Positions 19,978-30,999 of a stretch of 64,000 nt of DNA are shown here, in pieces (the first letter of the stretch is position 1; every line of letters begins with the position of its first letter). A program made the translations under genes and the position numbers. The notes beneath the pieces were generated by a model. The model saw only the letters and a program-made list of their open reading frames with translations. It did not search any database and had not been told where the DNA came from. This DNA comes from Blattamonas nauphoetae (Eukaryota > Preaxostyla > Oxymonadida), in NCBI GenBank assembly GCA_033064195.1, contig JARBJD010000130.1:1-64000 (forward strand), in the 5' to 3' direction.

Positions 19978-22900
19978 TTATTCTGGATGTTCAGCTTTTT
20001 GTGTGGTTAAAAATTTGTTTGTCTGGTTTGTCATTTTCTGTTTTTGCCGTTGAAGAGGTTTGATACATTTTAGTTGTGATTGGAACAGAGATTCCAGCAC
20101 ATTTGGAGAGAATAGCGTTCTATCCAAATCTCTTCCTTCAGAATGAGCCTGAACACGTTGCAATACTGTAGCTGCAGCTCTTTTGGCTGTTTCCTTCTTC
20201 AGTCTTCTTAAGACAGTTGTCGAGAGGAACGGGAGTGAAGAAACACATTTGTGCAACTTGGCTCGAAGAACCCTCCCACAAATGATGATATTTGATTTAA
20301 TCGTTGCATTCGTGTTGATACAAGGAGAGAAAAGAAGTGGGTTGAGAAGGTTGTTGAGATGGATCGGAAGAGAGAGGAGGTATGACTGGCATGGTTTCGA
20401 GTGTGGGTTGCTGTACGTTGCACGGACACGTTTGGCGATGGCTGAGTCGGGTGCTTTCTTCCATTCCAACGTGTGTGAATCAATGACAAACCCGCACCAT
20501 TTCACCCTTCGTTGTTTCTGAATTCCATCAATCGCGATGGATGTTTGAAGTTTGTCCTTCTTCAGCTCCATCCAATCTGTCGATGAGGAACCTTCGAGAT
20601 GAGCTTCAACGAAAGGAAGAACGGCACTTGCCATGTCTGTTTTGGATCGAGAAACGAAGATGTAGTCATCCATCATTCGAATCATTGTTGTGTGTGGTGA
20701 GGCTGTGTCTTCGCTTGGCTCGAATGGAGTGAGGATGTGTTGCGGTAGTTCGTACTGTTCGTGTTGCGCAAGGAACAGATTACACAAAAATGGGGAAAGA
20801 ATGGAGCCCTGAGCAATTCCACGTCTGATCAACGAAAAGCGTCCTGTTGTGCGAAGGAGCGAAGACGTTGATCGTTTCAACTTTCCCGAAGGATGCTGCT
20901 TGGCAGTGCCTGGTTGAACAATCGTTGATCCCGCTGAGACTGGATCCGTTGAATGCCAATCAACGCACGTCCTGTGAACATTCCAGCTGATAGTGCTGGT
21001 AATCTTCTCTGCCGTGTTGTACCGAATCTGCATCCGCTCGGAGAGGACTGTTCGACAGTGAAGAACGTCGGAGAGGGATGGTGCGGGGCAGTGAGATCGT
21101 GTCATTCCAAAGAGGGCGGTGAGTTCGTGCCGCTGCTTGGAAGGAAGGAGAAAAACAATAACTTCACGAGACAGAGAGGAGAGTCGGAAGGAGGATGACA
21201 CTCCACTCAAAGGAAGACAAGTTGATGATCGCTGCACGAAGAGAGTCATCCGATACAAGTTGAAGGAGTTCTGCTGTTGGGGAAGCACGTTTTTCACAGT
21301 CTGGACAAGTCGGTGCTGATCGAACATGTCGAACGCCTTCTTCACATCTGCAACGAGAACAGCACTCCGCTTGTGAAATCGTGTTGAGTGAGGATGGCCT
21401 TGATAGAAGGGAAGGAGTTTTGGGAATGCTTCAGCCACACAGAACACAGATGAATGATATGGTGAGCGAGGGACAAACTGATTGAATCAATAACCCAAAA
21501 AAAACACACCCGAAGGCAATTCAAGGCAGCCTGTGCGTCGCGTGTCTTCTGTGAGATCAGGTTTGACTCAGAATTAATTCCTTTATCGATAAGTCTTTGT
21601 CTGGCCTTTGCTCGTTCACGTGTGTTTGTGAGGTGGGCGCTTTCTTGGCTTCCAAGACAGGCCAACACTTTCCTTGGTGAAGGAAGTTCGTTCTGACGGC
21701 GAAGATCCTTCCGTGACTGATGGATGACCCTTCTCTGAGCGGCATCAACTCGGTCTGTCCTTGTGATGAAGGGGTCCGACTGATGAGACGTCTTCTTTTC
21801 CTGTGAGAGACGAGTCGATTTCACCTCATCTGAGGAAAGAGCATTTTCTGTATCAGAGTCAGAGCAGATGCTAAGTGAGTCTTTCCGACCGAACTCAGGC
21901 AGAGATCCAGATAGTGTCCTCTTCAGCTGGAAGAAGCGAGAGTAAGGAGGAGGAGCGAGTGTTGGCTGGATCTTTAGCTGTGTGGAGTGTGAGACTGTCT
22001 GTTGAAGGAGACCGGATGGTTTCTCGATGCTGACAACCACTTCATTATTCGTGTTACTTCCACTCCTGTGTTTCAGAGGGTGAGATGATATCTTGGTTGG
22101 GAGAGCTTGTTCACGAGTGGGTTGTTGAGTCGGTTTGTGAATAACTGTGTCTGGCATAACAAGCGTGGGAAGCCGTCGATGACGGAGAATGAATCGAAAC
22201 CCGCCGTCATTCTTTGGAAGCATGCGGTGGTCCAACAGATTGTATTTCTCGCTCTCTCCAAGCTTCAGTTTTGTGTCGAGTTGTGCAGACGATGATTCCT
22301 TCTCAGCTGACAATCTCTCTGCTTCCAATCGCTCGAGTTCACACGTCCATTCCGCCAAATCGTAAAAGAAGATTCTATTTCCGTCGTGTCCTCTCTCTGT
22401 TGCGAAGAAGAAGAAACGGACGAGAGGACAGATCACTGCGAAGAACAGAAACGAAGTAACAAGCAAAATCACTTCTTGCCAATTGATTTGTCTCGTTGAG
22501 GCGACGGAGACAGATTGCCGATGTCGTTTGTTGAACGGAGAAGACTGGAAGGATCGAAAAGGAACACGACAAACCTTCATTCCTGAGGTGAGGGTGCTGC
22601 ACGAAATTGATTCATGCCGACACAATTTCAACAGACGAAGAACGTTGTTGATGAGAATCTTCTTGTTGACCGAATTGCCCATGAGAGACGTTGGAATGAT
22701 GCGGTCAAGGCAGAGAGACAGAAAATGATGAACCTGGGAGATAAGAGGACAGAGCATCACACTTCTGTCACCCCAATTGGGCTGAGTTTCCCTTTTGGCG
22801 ATTGATTTAAGGGGGTTGGGTGCTTGCGAATGGATTGTTTGTAGAACAAGACATATGGGCATGTAATTCTGGACCGGAGCAACGAATGGAGTGGGTCAAT

Positions 22901-24010
22901 GAGTGAAGTTGGCTTTGTGCTCATTGAAGAAAAGAGCTGGTCATGGATAGCACTGAATAAGTCACTAAATGAAAAAAGAAACGTTGCATCACTTCTGAGG
23001 ATTCCATAGAATGGCAGGATAGCTGGGAGACCATGGAAGATCGATTCCTCTTGGGCAAGTTTTGAATACAGAATCTCTCTGATGGAAACTGAGTCGTGGA
23101 GGCGTAAACGTCCATCAAGGCGAGATAATCGTCCAGAAACATGATTGTTGAATGACGAAAACAGTTTTTCAATGGGTCTATTTTTTTCTTTGGTGACAGG
23201 GACAAGATCGTGAATTGAGCGACTTTTTGATGCTGGAAGGAGGGGCTTGGGAATCCTGAGAGTTTGCTGGGTTAAAGATCTGTTGGGAATGGTGTTGAGT
23301 GTATGGCCGAATACCTGAGCAAGAAATGGCTTTGTGAACTGTCGATGGGTTGATGTTGGTGTTTCTTCGAGACGATTCGGATCCACATACAAAAACCATC
23401 CAATAAAACTGTCAAACACGAAAAGATTAGGAGTTCCAGAACGTTTTGATTCAGAAAATTCCGAAATAACGGAGAAAAGGATGGTTGATATAAGTCTGCT
23501 TGTACGTTGATGACCAAGAATATTTAAGAGTTCTTCTGCATAATCTGACGTCAAAAATGCAGATTCAATGTCTGTTTGATGGAGGAGTGGATGAGAAGTG
23601 GTTGCTGATGGGTAGGGTTGTCTGATAGAGTTGAGTTCCTTGTCCACACGAAATTGTTCCGAAATTTGTCGGAACACAATACGAAAAACGTCTAAAAATG
23701 ATGTATCATCCGGAATTTCGTTCAGATTTTCTTGGATGTGTGGTAGGTGATTCCAAGAAATGAGTGAGCGGTTAATGAGAGAAATTTCGCGTTTTGGAAG
23801 GTCACACGGAAGTGCATGAATCAAATTGAGGAAATCAGAGAGGAAAGAAACATTTGAGTAGAACAATGAGAGGACAGGATGAATAAATGAGCAAGTGTTC
23901 ATCCATTGTTTTTTGTTATGGGTCCTTGGTTTTTTTGAGGAACAGCATGTTCCAATGGAATTACCAAAATGACTGAATTTATGAAAATGTGGGAAACACA
24001 AAGTAGGCAT
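19978..24010 (-). CDS. TERT: Telomerase reverse transcriptase, three exons
   Basis: Exons 24010-22772, 22733-21510 and 21477-19978, with introns of 38 and 32 bp; all frames join in phase, about 1320 residues (or 1284 from the ATG at 23902). TERT copies its RNA template to extend telomeres. Seen: an RNA-binding region with IIPTSLMGNSVNKKI, the T motif (ATERGHDGNRIFFYDLAEW, about 535), motif 1 (MLPKNDGGFR, about 578), motif A (ADVKKAFDMF, about 865), an insert of about 170 residues typical of the fingers insertion, motif B' (GIAQGSILSPFLCNLF, about 1043), motif C (MMDDYIFVSRS, about 1095) and motif E (WCGFVIDSHTLEW, about 1148). All three catalytic Asp are present. About 220 low-complexity residues sit between motifs 2 and A. 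The 5' end touches a hAT-like element, so the true start may be lost or lie further upstream. Confidence 0.88.
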
Positions 24011-24410
24011 GGGCAGCGGTCGGTCCGACTGCTCGTCGACCGACCGACTGCTTTTTCCGACGCGATCTTTCCCATTTCTGACAACACATCACTCTCTCCC
24101 TCCATTTGACCCAAATCACAACTAAAGATGATGAATTAGCATTATACGTGTTCATTCAGACATATTGCGATTTCTCACCGTCCTTTGCACGTATTTCTAT
24201 TGATCCAACCACAACAGTCGAACGAAATGAAAAAATTCAGGATGAGGACATCGTTCTGGTTCCGCTCTTCTCGTCGTTCATCTTCTTTCTCTCCTCTTCC
24301 TACATCTCTTATTCACTCTTCTTCCTTCCTTCTTTTTCTCCCTTCTTCACTCACCTTCTCTCATCCTCCTCTTCTCTCCGTCTCCTCCGCTCCACCTCCG
24401 CCGTCAGCTG

Positions 24411-26129
24411 TCACTCACTCTCCTCTTCCTTCCTTTCGTTGTATCTCTCTTCTTCTTTTCTTCGTTTCTCTTCTCGATCTCGTTCTTTCCCTTTCACCAC
24501 ATTTCCATTCTCAACTGGCTGCACCAACGATTGTTGCGCTTCTCTTCCTTCTTCCTTCGTAAAATACTCAGAAATCAGCGGCTTCGTGAAGGACGAGTGT
24601 TTGTGGTTGGACGTGTTGAGGTGCGTCGGCCTCGATGAAGCGTGGATGAGAGTCTGCAGTGTTTTGCTTGTTGGCCAGTCTGTTCGGGATGATGTCTGAT
24701 TCAAGATGTGTTTGGGAGGCGAACCCGGAAGGTTGAAAACTGGAAACGACGGCGATTGCGGTTGGACCAACGCGATGTGGATGGCGGTGGTTTTGGATGC
24801 GGAAGATGAAATGGTGTCTCAGTTGAGTGTGTGTGAGGTGTGTGGTCGTTTTGTCCTTCAGTTGGTTGCGTTTGAGGAGCGAGTACATCGAAATCCCAAT
24901 TGAATGGTGACTCGTTTCGGTCTCTTCGTTTCTGCCTGTTCTCGTCGATAGCGCGCTTCACATTCTTTCACCGTTCGATTTGCTTCGCATTTAATTCCTC
25001 CAAGTCTTTCTTTCTTCTTTCCGCTTCCAATTCTTCTTTTTTCTGTCATTCGATCCTCATGATCTTGTCGAGTCGATGATCCCGACAGAAATTGGGGATA
25101 ATCTGGCTGGTTCGATTTAGTCATTTCATTTCTCCGATGTGTTTCGTCTTCACGTTGAGTAGAACTCGAAAGATGATTCTACAGACGGTTCGCTTGTGTC
25201 GCCATCCTTCCGTCGTTTTGGACATCAAATTGCTGAGTTATCGATTCTTCTCAAGTATTTTGTGCGACAAAGTTCGTATTAACTGCCCATCAGACAGTAC
25301 TTCGATAATCATATTCCTCAATTCGTCAAGTGAGAATTGGATGTGTTCCGGTTGAGCGTATGTCGCATAAATGTGCATCACCAGAAAAAGCAATGTTGGG
25401 GAAGACAATTGTGGAGAGATGGGGGCGGGAAGAGACGAGATGATGGGAGAAGACGCGATCAGAGTTTGGTGGTCAGTTTCCAATGGAGGAGAGCGAAATG
25501 AGGTTGATGTGTGTGCGGATCGTAATGCATGCAAAGTTGCAGTGGTGCTGAGTGTGTTAATTAATGTTGTTGGGGTTGATGATGAAGTGGGTGTGTTGAG
25601 ATTGTCTTGCTGTTCAGCCGACGGAAATGAAGCAGAACTTATGTCAATAAAGGGCGGATTGGGGAGCATGAAGATAGATGAAAAGGTGGACTCGTCAACA
25701 GATGATGTGAGGAAGGTAACCATGGCTGGAGAGAGCCACAAATGATAATGACGATGATCAACGATGACATAAGATAGAAATCAGACAAAATCAACGGGAA
25801 AAGGCGAAAAGCATACGATGGATGACGTTATTTTGATGCAATATATGAGTTTTGTTTCTGATTAGCGGCTAGAGGTGAATGACGATGAATCATCAAAAAT
25901 TCAAAACCAGCAAACGATGTGTGGTCAGAATTGGCTGAAAAGAGTGTGCATCAGCATGAAGAGCAGATTCAATGGATGATGGAATAAGGATCTCCTGAAC
26001 TTTTCCACAATCTGATTTCGCAGTGAGATCACGACTGTTTGCGAAATAGTGTCGTGTTTCATAGCGATAAATGCGGAGCAGAGATGAAATATCTTCGGTG
26101 AGAGTTGGAAGCGAGACGAAGGGACCCAT
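24411..26129 (-). pseudogene. Decayed unknown gene(s) carried in the second hAT-like element
   Basis: Minus-strand frames read, in order: SSLLRIYRYETRHYFANSRD; a Ser/Thr/Pro-rich stretch leading to LFLVMHIYATYAQPEHIQFS and LDELRNMIIEVLSDGQLIRT; then a charged coil (KEELEAERRKKDLEELNAKQ) and DENRQKRRDRNESPFNWDFD, a His/Thr/Pro-rich low-complexity part and a Glu/Arg-rich end. Several frame changes or short introns separate them. The arrangement resembles a captured host gene. I recognise no domain and no transposase. Confidence 0.4.
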
Positions 26130-26726
26130 TTCAGAAAGTTGGGCACTTCAGAAAAGTTGACGACATTTGGAATGATTAAGCTGGATCAGTTTAAGAATCG
26201 AATGAGATAGTCTCGAGGAGTGGAAGAAAGTGGCCGTGTTTCATCAGATGACACTGAAACAATCAAGGATGAAAGAAACAGACCGAAGAAGGAGATGCTT
26301 TCGGTGATCAGTTGTCATGTGGTCGAAGTATCTTGACAAGAGAAGAAATATAAAAAATGTGAAGAAAACACACTTCGAAGAAGACAACCGAGAGTTTGAT
26401 GATCAAGTTGAGGATCATAGTTCGTTCTGACTCGGCTGTGGGACAAGGAGTCATTTCGAGTGAGATTCTGAATGAACTTGATTGTTAAGGATTGAGAAGA
26501 AATAATCAACCATTTTACAATTATCTAAATTCATGGAAAAGGTGTTAGAATAAAATGAAGGAGTCGGAGTCGGTCGGACAGGCCGACTTTTTGTCCGATG
26601 TTGGGGAAGGACAGACCGACTCAGGGACTCTTGATCCACGACCTCATATGCATTAATTTCGTGAAAACTGAGATGAAGAAAATGTAGATATGTTGTGAAT
26701 CAAAAATAAGAAAAAAGTGAATAATA

Positions 26727-26804
26727 AAGTGACTCTGACGGGATTCGATCCTGGGTCAGAGGAGCAAAAAGCTTCCATGCTACCGCTCGACCATAGGGCA
26801 CTTC
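26727..26804 (-). other. tRNA-like sequence with pol III A and B boxes
   Basis: On the minus strand, A box TGGTCGAGCGG and B box GATCGAATC both match the polymerase III consensus, and AAGTG/CACTT can close the ends. The acceptor and T stems have mismatches and the anticodon loop is not canonical, so I do not call a working tRNA. It lies inside the second hAT-like element. Confidence 0.5.
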
Positions 26805-27062
26805 AAAAAAGTCGCCGACTGTTTTATTTTTAGGGACTGGACTCGATGTTTTCAGACCGACCACTGCCCATGCCTACCATGTATATTAGGAGTTACTCTC
26901 AGAGCTGACGTCCCACAAGATGTGTTGGCTTCTGCCGTTTATAAATGTCTGAATCGGAGTTTTAAAAACCCAAAAAAAAGTGGGGTGAATAACAGATATG
27001 TCTCAAACTAAGAAACAAAAAAATAAGTTCAGCACCAAAATGTCTGTGTCGGGAGAAAACCT

Positions 27063-27345
27063 CTAAATACTGTGAAAGCCAGAAATACACATATTTTTCT
27101 CCACATTTTCTTTTCGTTTCAACATTACCAGCCATCTTTGAATCAGTTTGGATGAGTGTTTAGGATTATTGTCGTGCACGTGTGTCATCACGATTTGATG
27201 ATACTGTTTTATTTCTAGCTTTCCCTTGATGAAAACCAGATTTCCAACGCCTCCCCAGCCGATACAACTCCAGAATATCAGATGAACGGAGTGCTTCACG
27301 GTATGCCAAACACACTTTAGGTTGTATTCTTCTCATTTTTTCTCC
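27063..27345 (-). pseudogene. Tc1/mariner transposase remnant
   Basis: One minus-strand frame reads CVWHTVKHSVHLIFWSCIGW, then GVGNLVFIKGK, then VHDNNPKHSSKLIQRWL, which match the Tc1 segments around FWGC...GVGNL and the second catalytic Asp (QDNDPKHTS). About 30 residues normally between them are missing, and the first and third catalytic segments are absent. No terminal repeats identified. An old dead copy. Confidence 0.75.
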
Positions 27346-28716
27346 ACACATCTCACTTTCAAAAGAATCGATGCCATTTCGCTTAAAACTGTCTCGTTGT
27401 TTTTTATTTAGGAATCTTATCTTTCATGGTAAGATCACACGTTCAGGTTTCCTGCAAACAAACTCGATTGTTGAAGAGTTGGTTCGATGAGAAGTGATCA
27501 ACCAAATGGAATGATTTGAAAAGAAACAAAGAACGAGATGAGATACATCAGCGAAATGAGGCGATTGCGACTGCAAAGATCTCGACAAAAGCTGCTCAAA
27601 ACAGAAAACCGATTTTTTTACGAAGAATTTTTCGTCGAGACAAATATGTCCCAATAATTTTGAAATAGTCTGTCAAAAACCCGGGACAGGGCAAAAGGGG
27701 AATTTGTGTGACGGCCGTTTTGTCAATATTACCTTAAAACGCGTTATTCCACAGAATTCTTCATTCCTCACTCTAATTACTTTGTTTTTGATTCAGATTA
27801 AGCAAAATTCGTGGAAATTTCTAAAATTGGTGGAGAAACGAACGTCTCAAATTGTAGGTGGATGATCATGACGGAGAAGTCGTCAATAAATGAATCCTCG
27901 CACGGTATTCCATATTCTGTTCATTTAATACCGACTAACCCTGATGTCCCGGATTTATCTTCGAAAGATAGGTCAGAAATCATGAAGAAAATGAAGAGCA
28001 CAAAAGAAATGAGATTCTATTCGAGTTGACCCTGTCCATTGGAAGAAAGACTAAGAATAATGAGGAGAAGAGGAGGCGTACCTTTTTAAAGCGAGGGAAC
28101 ATGCTTCTTCCAGAAAAAGTTGTTGATGGTGTGTGAAGAAACTTAAACTGGATGAAAGTCAAAACTGAAGAGAGGAGATGAAGAGACAACAAGGGAGACA
28201 TACGATGAAAGCTTTGCTTTGATGATATCGACAACGTCGAAACGCTCGTTGCCAGAGATTTAAGACAATCGAAATAAACTTTGATCAAACCTCACTTCCA
28301 TCGAATCGCCATCATAAACAGGCCTCCATCGCAAATATCTACAAAGCGTCTGCACTGTTCTTATTCACGATTTCTTCAGCAATCATGAACCGTATCATTA
28401 CCTCTTGCATCATTTGCAGATTCACTCCTCAAAACGAGAAGAGATGAAACGTCGACACCTAGCAATGGAAGAAGAAGAAACGAGAGAAAACAGAAGCAGA
28501 TGAAGATGAAATGAAGGCAAAGGAGTCAGAGAACAGGATTCACGTTGAGGAAGAATCGCTCCCAATCTCACCTTGTGCAAAGAAATAGAGTCTTCGAAAA
28601 GGATGACATCGACCGCCGAATCCCGAAGTACTTCGATCTAATTTGATGGCATCTTAGAAACGAAATAAGAATCAGACCCATCTTTATCTGTCTGTCTGCA
28701 TCATCTTTTACAACGC
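27346..28716. other. Region without recognised features
   Basis: No supported gene on either strand. AT-rich with scattered short frames; nothing repeats elsewhere in the window that I can see. Confidence 0.4.
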
Positions 28717-28718
28717 TA

Positions 28719-29992
28719 CAGTCGGAATAGTTCAACATCGCAGGAAAATAATTCAACATCGAACAAAATAGTTCAACATCGAACAAAATTGTTCAACATC
28801 GAAAATGAATAATTCAACATCGAACAAAATTGTTCAACATCGAAACCGAATTGTTCAACATCGAACAAAATAATTCAACATCGAAACCGAATTGTTCAAC
28901 ATCGAACAAAATAGTTCAACATCGCAACGGAATAGTTCAACATCGAACAAAATTGTTCAACATCGAACAAAATAGTTCAACATCGAACAAAATAGTTCAA
29001 CATCGAACATAATAATTCAACATCGAAAACGAATAATTCAACATCGAACAAAACATTACCTCCCCTTTATTTGTGTGCCATAAAGCTTAAATTGAATGTG
29101 TTATGACATCAGAGTCGAAAGGGATTCGATCGAAGAAGGAATGCCTCGCTCGATTGGGACAAGTTGGATCAGTTACTTATGGTAGATGAGAACCTTAGTT
29201 GACCGGAACATCTATTTCTTCACTCTGTTGCTACATGTCCATGCATTGAATCTCACAACTGCTCAACTTTCAATGACACGATCATCCATGGCACAGACAT
29301 CAAAAAATGAAGTTGGAAGTAACAAATTGACAAACCCAATTTGGTGAGTGGTCATTTCTTAAGTTCCGACGCAAAATGGGGTCTGACAGCCGTGGTCATG
29401 ATCATGAACTGCAGTGAATGGAGAGAAATGATATTTTTGATGACAGAGGGGGAGAAAATCAGAGTCAAACGGACCGTGAAGGTATGAATACCGAGTTTGG
29501 GAAAATACAAAATGTGAAAAAAAATGGTTGTCGACAATGATGAATGGAAAAGGGTGAAAAGTGCATACTATTTCCGATCGAATCTCAAAACAATGAAAAA
29601 AACGACGGTTTCTTCGTTTCTGTACGTAATTCACTTATATTTAACGTGTACGCATTTTTTATTTGAATGCTCTGGTGCTCTTTATCGTCATTCGAATTTC
29701 TTGTTCGATGTTGAATTATTCGTTTTCGATGTTGAACTATTTTGTTCGATGTTGAACAAGTCCGTTGTGATGTTGAATTATTTTGTTCGATGTTGAACAA
29801 TTCGGTTTCGATGTTGAACTATTTTGTTCGATGTTGAACAATTCGGTTTCGATGTTGAATTATTATGTTCGATGTTGAATTATTTTGTTCGATGTTGAAC
29901 AATTTTGTTCGATGTTGAACTATTTTGTTCGATGTTGAATTATTATGTTCGATGTCGAATTATTTTCCTGCGATGTTGAACTATTCCGACTG
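28719..29992. mobile_element. Mariner-type foldback MITE built of 20-bp tandem repeats
   Basis: Ends CAGTCGGAATAG and CTATTCCGACTG, each flanked by TA (28717-28718 and 29993-29994), fit Tc1/mariner. The arms (about 28727-29055 and 29697-29985) are arrays of a 20-bp unit, TTCAACATCGAACAAAATAG, about 15 copies each, facing each other. The centre (29056-29696) has no recognised gene. It sits directly beside the Merlin remnant. Confidence 0.8.
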
Positions 29993-29999
29993 TATCCAG

Positions 30000-30384
30000 A
30001 AATTCAGTGGCACAAAGATATCAACTGTGCCGAAACACGACATCTGGATTAATTGACGACTATTTTTCTCAAATTGGAGGTCCAGGGGTTATTGTCGAGA
30101 TTGATGAGTGCGTTTATCAGCGTCGAAAGTATCACCGAGGAAGACCAAAACCAACTCAATGGATTTTTTGAGGAGTTGCTCGACAAGGAGGAGGACAAGG
30201 TACATTCTTCATCTTACCAGTAACAAATCGTACACAGCGCACTCTAATACCACTAATTCAGAAGCATATTCACCCTGAATCGATCATTTCCCATGACGAT
30301 TTCTTAACCTATCGATACTTCACAGAATTGGCTATCAGCATGAAACAGTGGTTCTGCTTTGTGCATGATTTATCTGAGGCATGA
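30000..30384 (+). pseudogene. Merlin (IS1016/ISXO2-like) transposase remnant
   Basis: The plus-strand frame reads [20 protein letters not shown], then [20 protein letters not shown], a TGA at 30169, then FIFPVTNRTQRTLIPLIQKH and ESIISHDDFLTYRYF. This matches the core of Merlin transposases (IGGPGKIVEIDE, QWVFGG, LIPLIQKHI), with the first and second catalytic Asp visible. Only the middle of the protein remains; the left side stops at the mariner-type foldback. A dead copy. Confidence 0.75.
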
Positions 30385-30867
30385 TTGCTGGCTCACGTAT
30401 GTCAGACCAGTAGATCCTTTCCATTTTACGTGTTCTATCACAATCTAGGTGAGAGAATCAATACAGAGAGAAACCCAAACCTGTGTATCAATAATCTCAC
30501 CTCTTGTTGATGTCTTCCTGCTCCCTTGCTGATTCATCTGAACCCTTCTGCTTCATATCACTTCATTCTCCCTGTCCCACTTACTCTCTTTTCTTCATAC
30601 CTCCTCACTTAATAGCACATCATTTCCGTTGATCTTTAATAAGTTGAATGATCTTCCCTTAATCACATTTGTTGATTATGGGTATAAAGGTACCTGAATG
30701 TGGACACTATCCATAAGACCAGATCAGACTGGCTATTCCTCTAAGAGACCCCCCGGCGTACGTCCAATGACCAGGGTTAAAAGCCCGTCTTGTCCTGCGG
30801 GGTAGGAGTAACATGTCTAGGTGCGGGGTTTGAAGCTCAAGGTGGCTATTCGCTCCGAGTAACACCG

Positions 30868-30996
30868 AGGATGACATCGTCTCCGCCGTGCCGCCAATCA
30901 GAAAAGGAAGGGATTCATATGGGAATTACCGATAAGGCTTCCTCAGACCAGTAAATGATTGGCGGTGGCGGAGACGATATCATCCTTGGTATTTAA
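30868..30996. repeat. Long imperfect hairpin
   Basis: ACCGAGGATGACATCGTCTC plus CGCCGTGCCGCCAATCA is inverted as TGATTGGCGGTGGCGGAGAC plus GATATCATCCTTGGT, giving a stem of about 36 bp around 55 bp. The preceding GC-rich stretch (30750-30867) is unlike its AT-rich surroundings. Could be a small MITE or a structured RNA; no product can be claimed. Confidence 0.55.
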
Positions 30997-30999
30997 TCT

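Larger units (their letters stand above)
24004..26876. mobile_element. Second hAT-like element abutting TERT
   Basis: Outer ends TAGGCATGGGCAG(C/T)GGTCGGTC are inverted copies (24005 and 26876). Dense subterminal CGGTCGGTCCGACTG / CGACCGACCGACTG words occur inside both ends. TAGGCATGGGC is a common hAT terminus. No 8-bp direct repeat is visible at the borders, so the flanks have changed, or the two ends come from different insertions. No hAT transposase is recognised. It carries decayed reading frames and a tRNA-like sequence near the right end. The TERT reading frame's first ATG lies in its left terminus. Confidence 0.65.

Noticed and set aside
22400-22480. A 37-bp intron in the TERT T motif (GT...CGCAG)
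   Set aside because: Removing it breaks the frame, while the unspliced frame is open and fits the T motif with a short insert.
18541-24010. Non-standard genetic code with TAA/TAG read as glutamine, known in one oxymonad
   Set aside because: Beta-tubulin, SKP1 and TERT have no in-frame TAA or TAG before their natural ends, and tubulin ends at TAA where the family ends.
26727-26804. A functional tRNA-Lys(TTT)
   Set aside because: A and B boxes are good, but acceptor and T stems mismatch and the anticodon loop lacks a purine after the anticodon.
24004-26884. An 8-bp target duplication for the second hAT-like element
   Set aside because: The flanking bases (ACACAAAG and CCATGTAT) do not match, so none is claimed.
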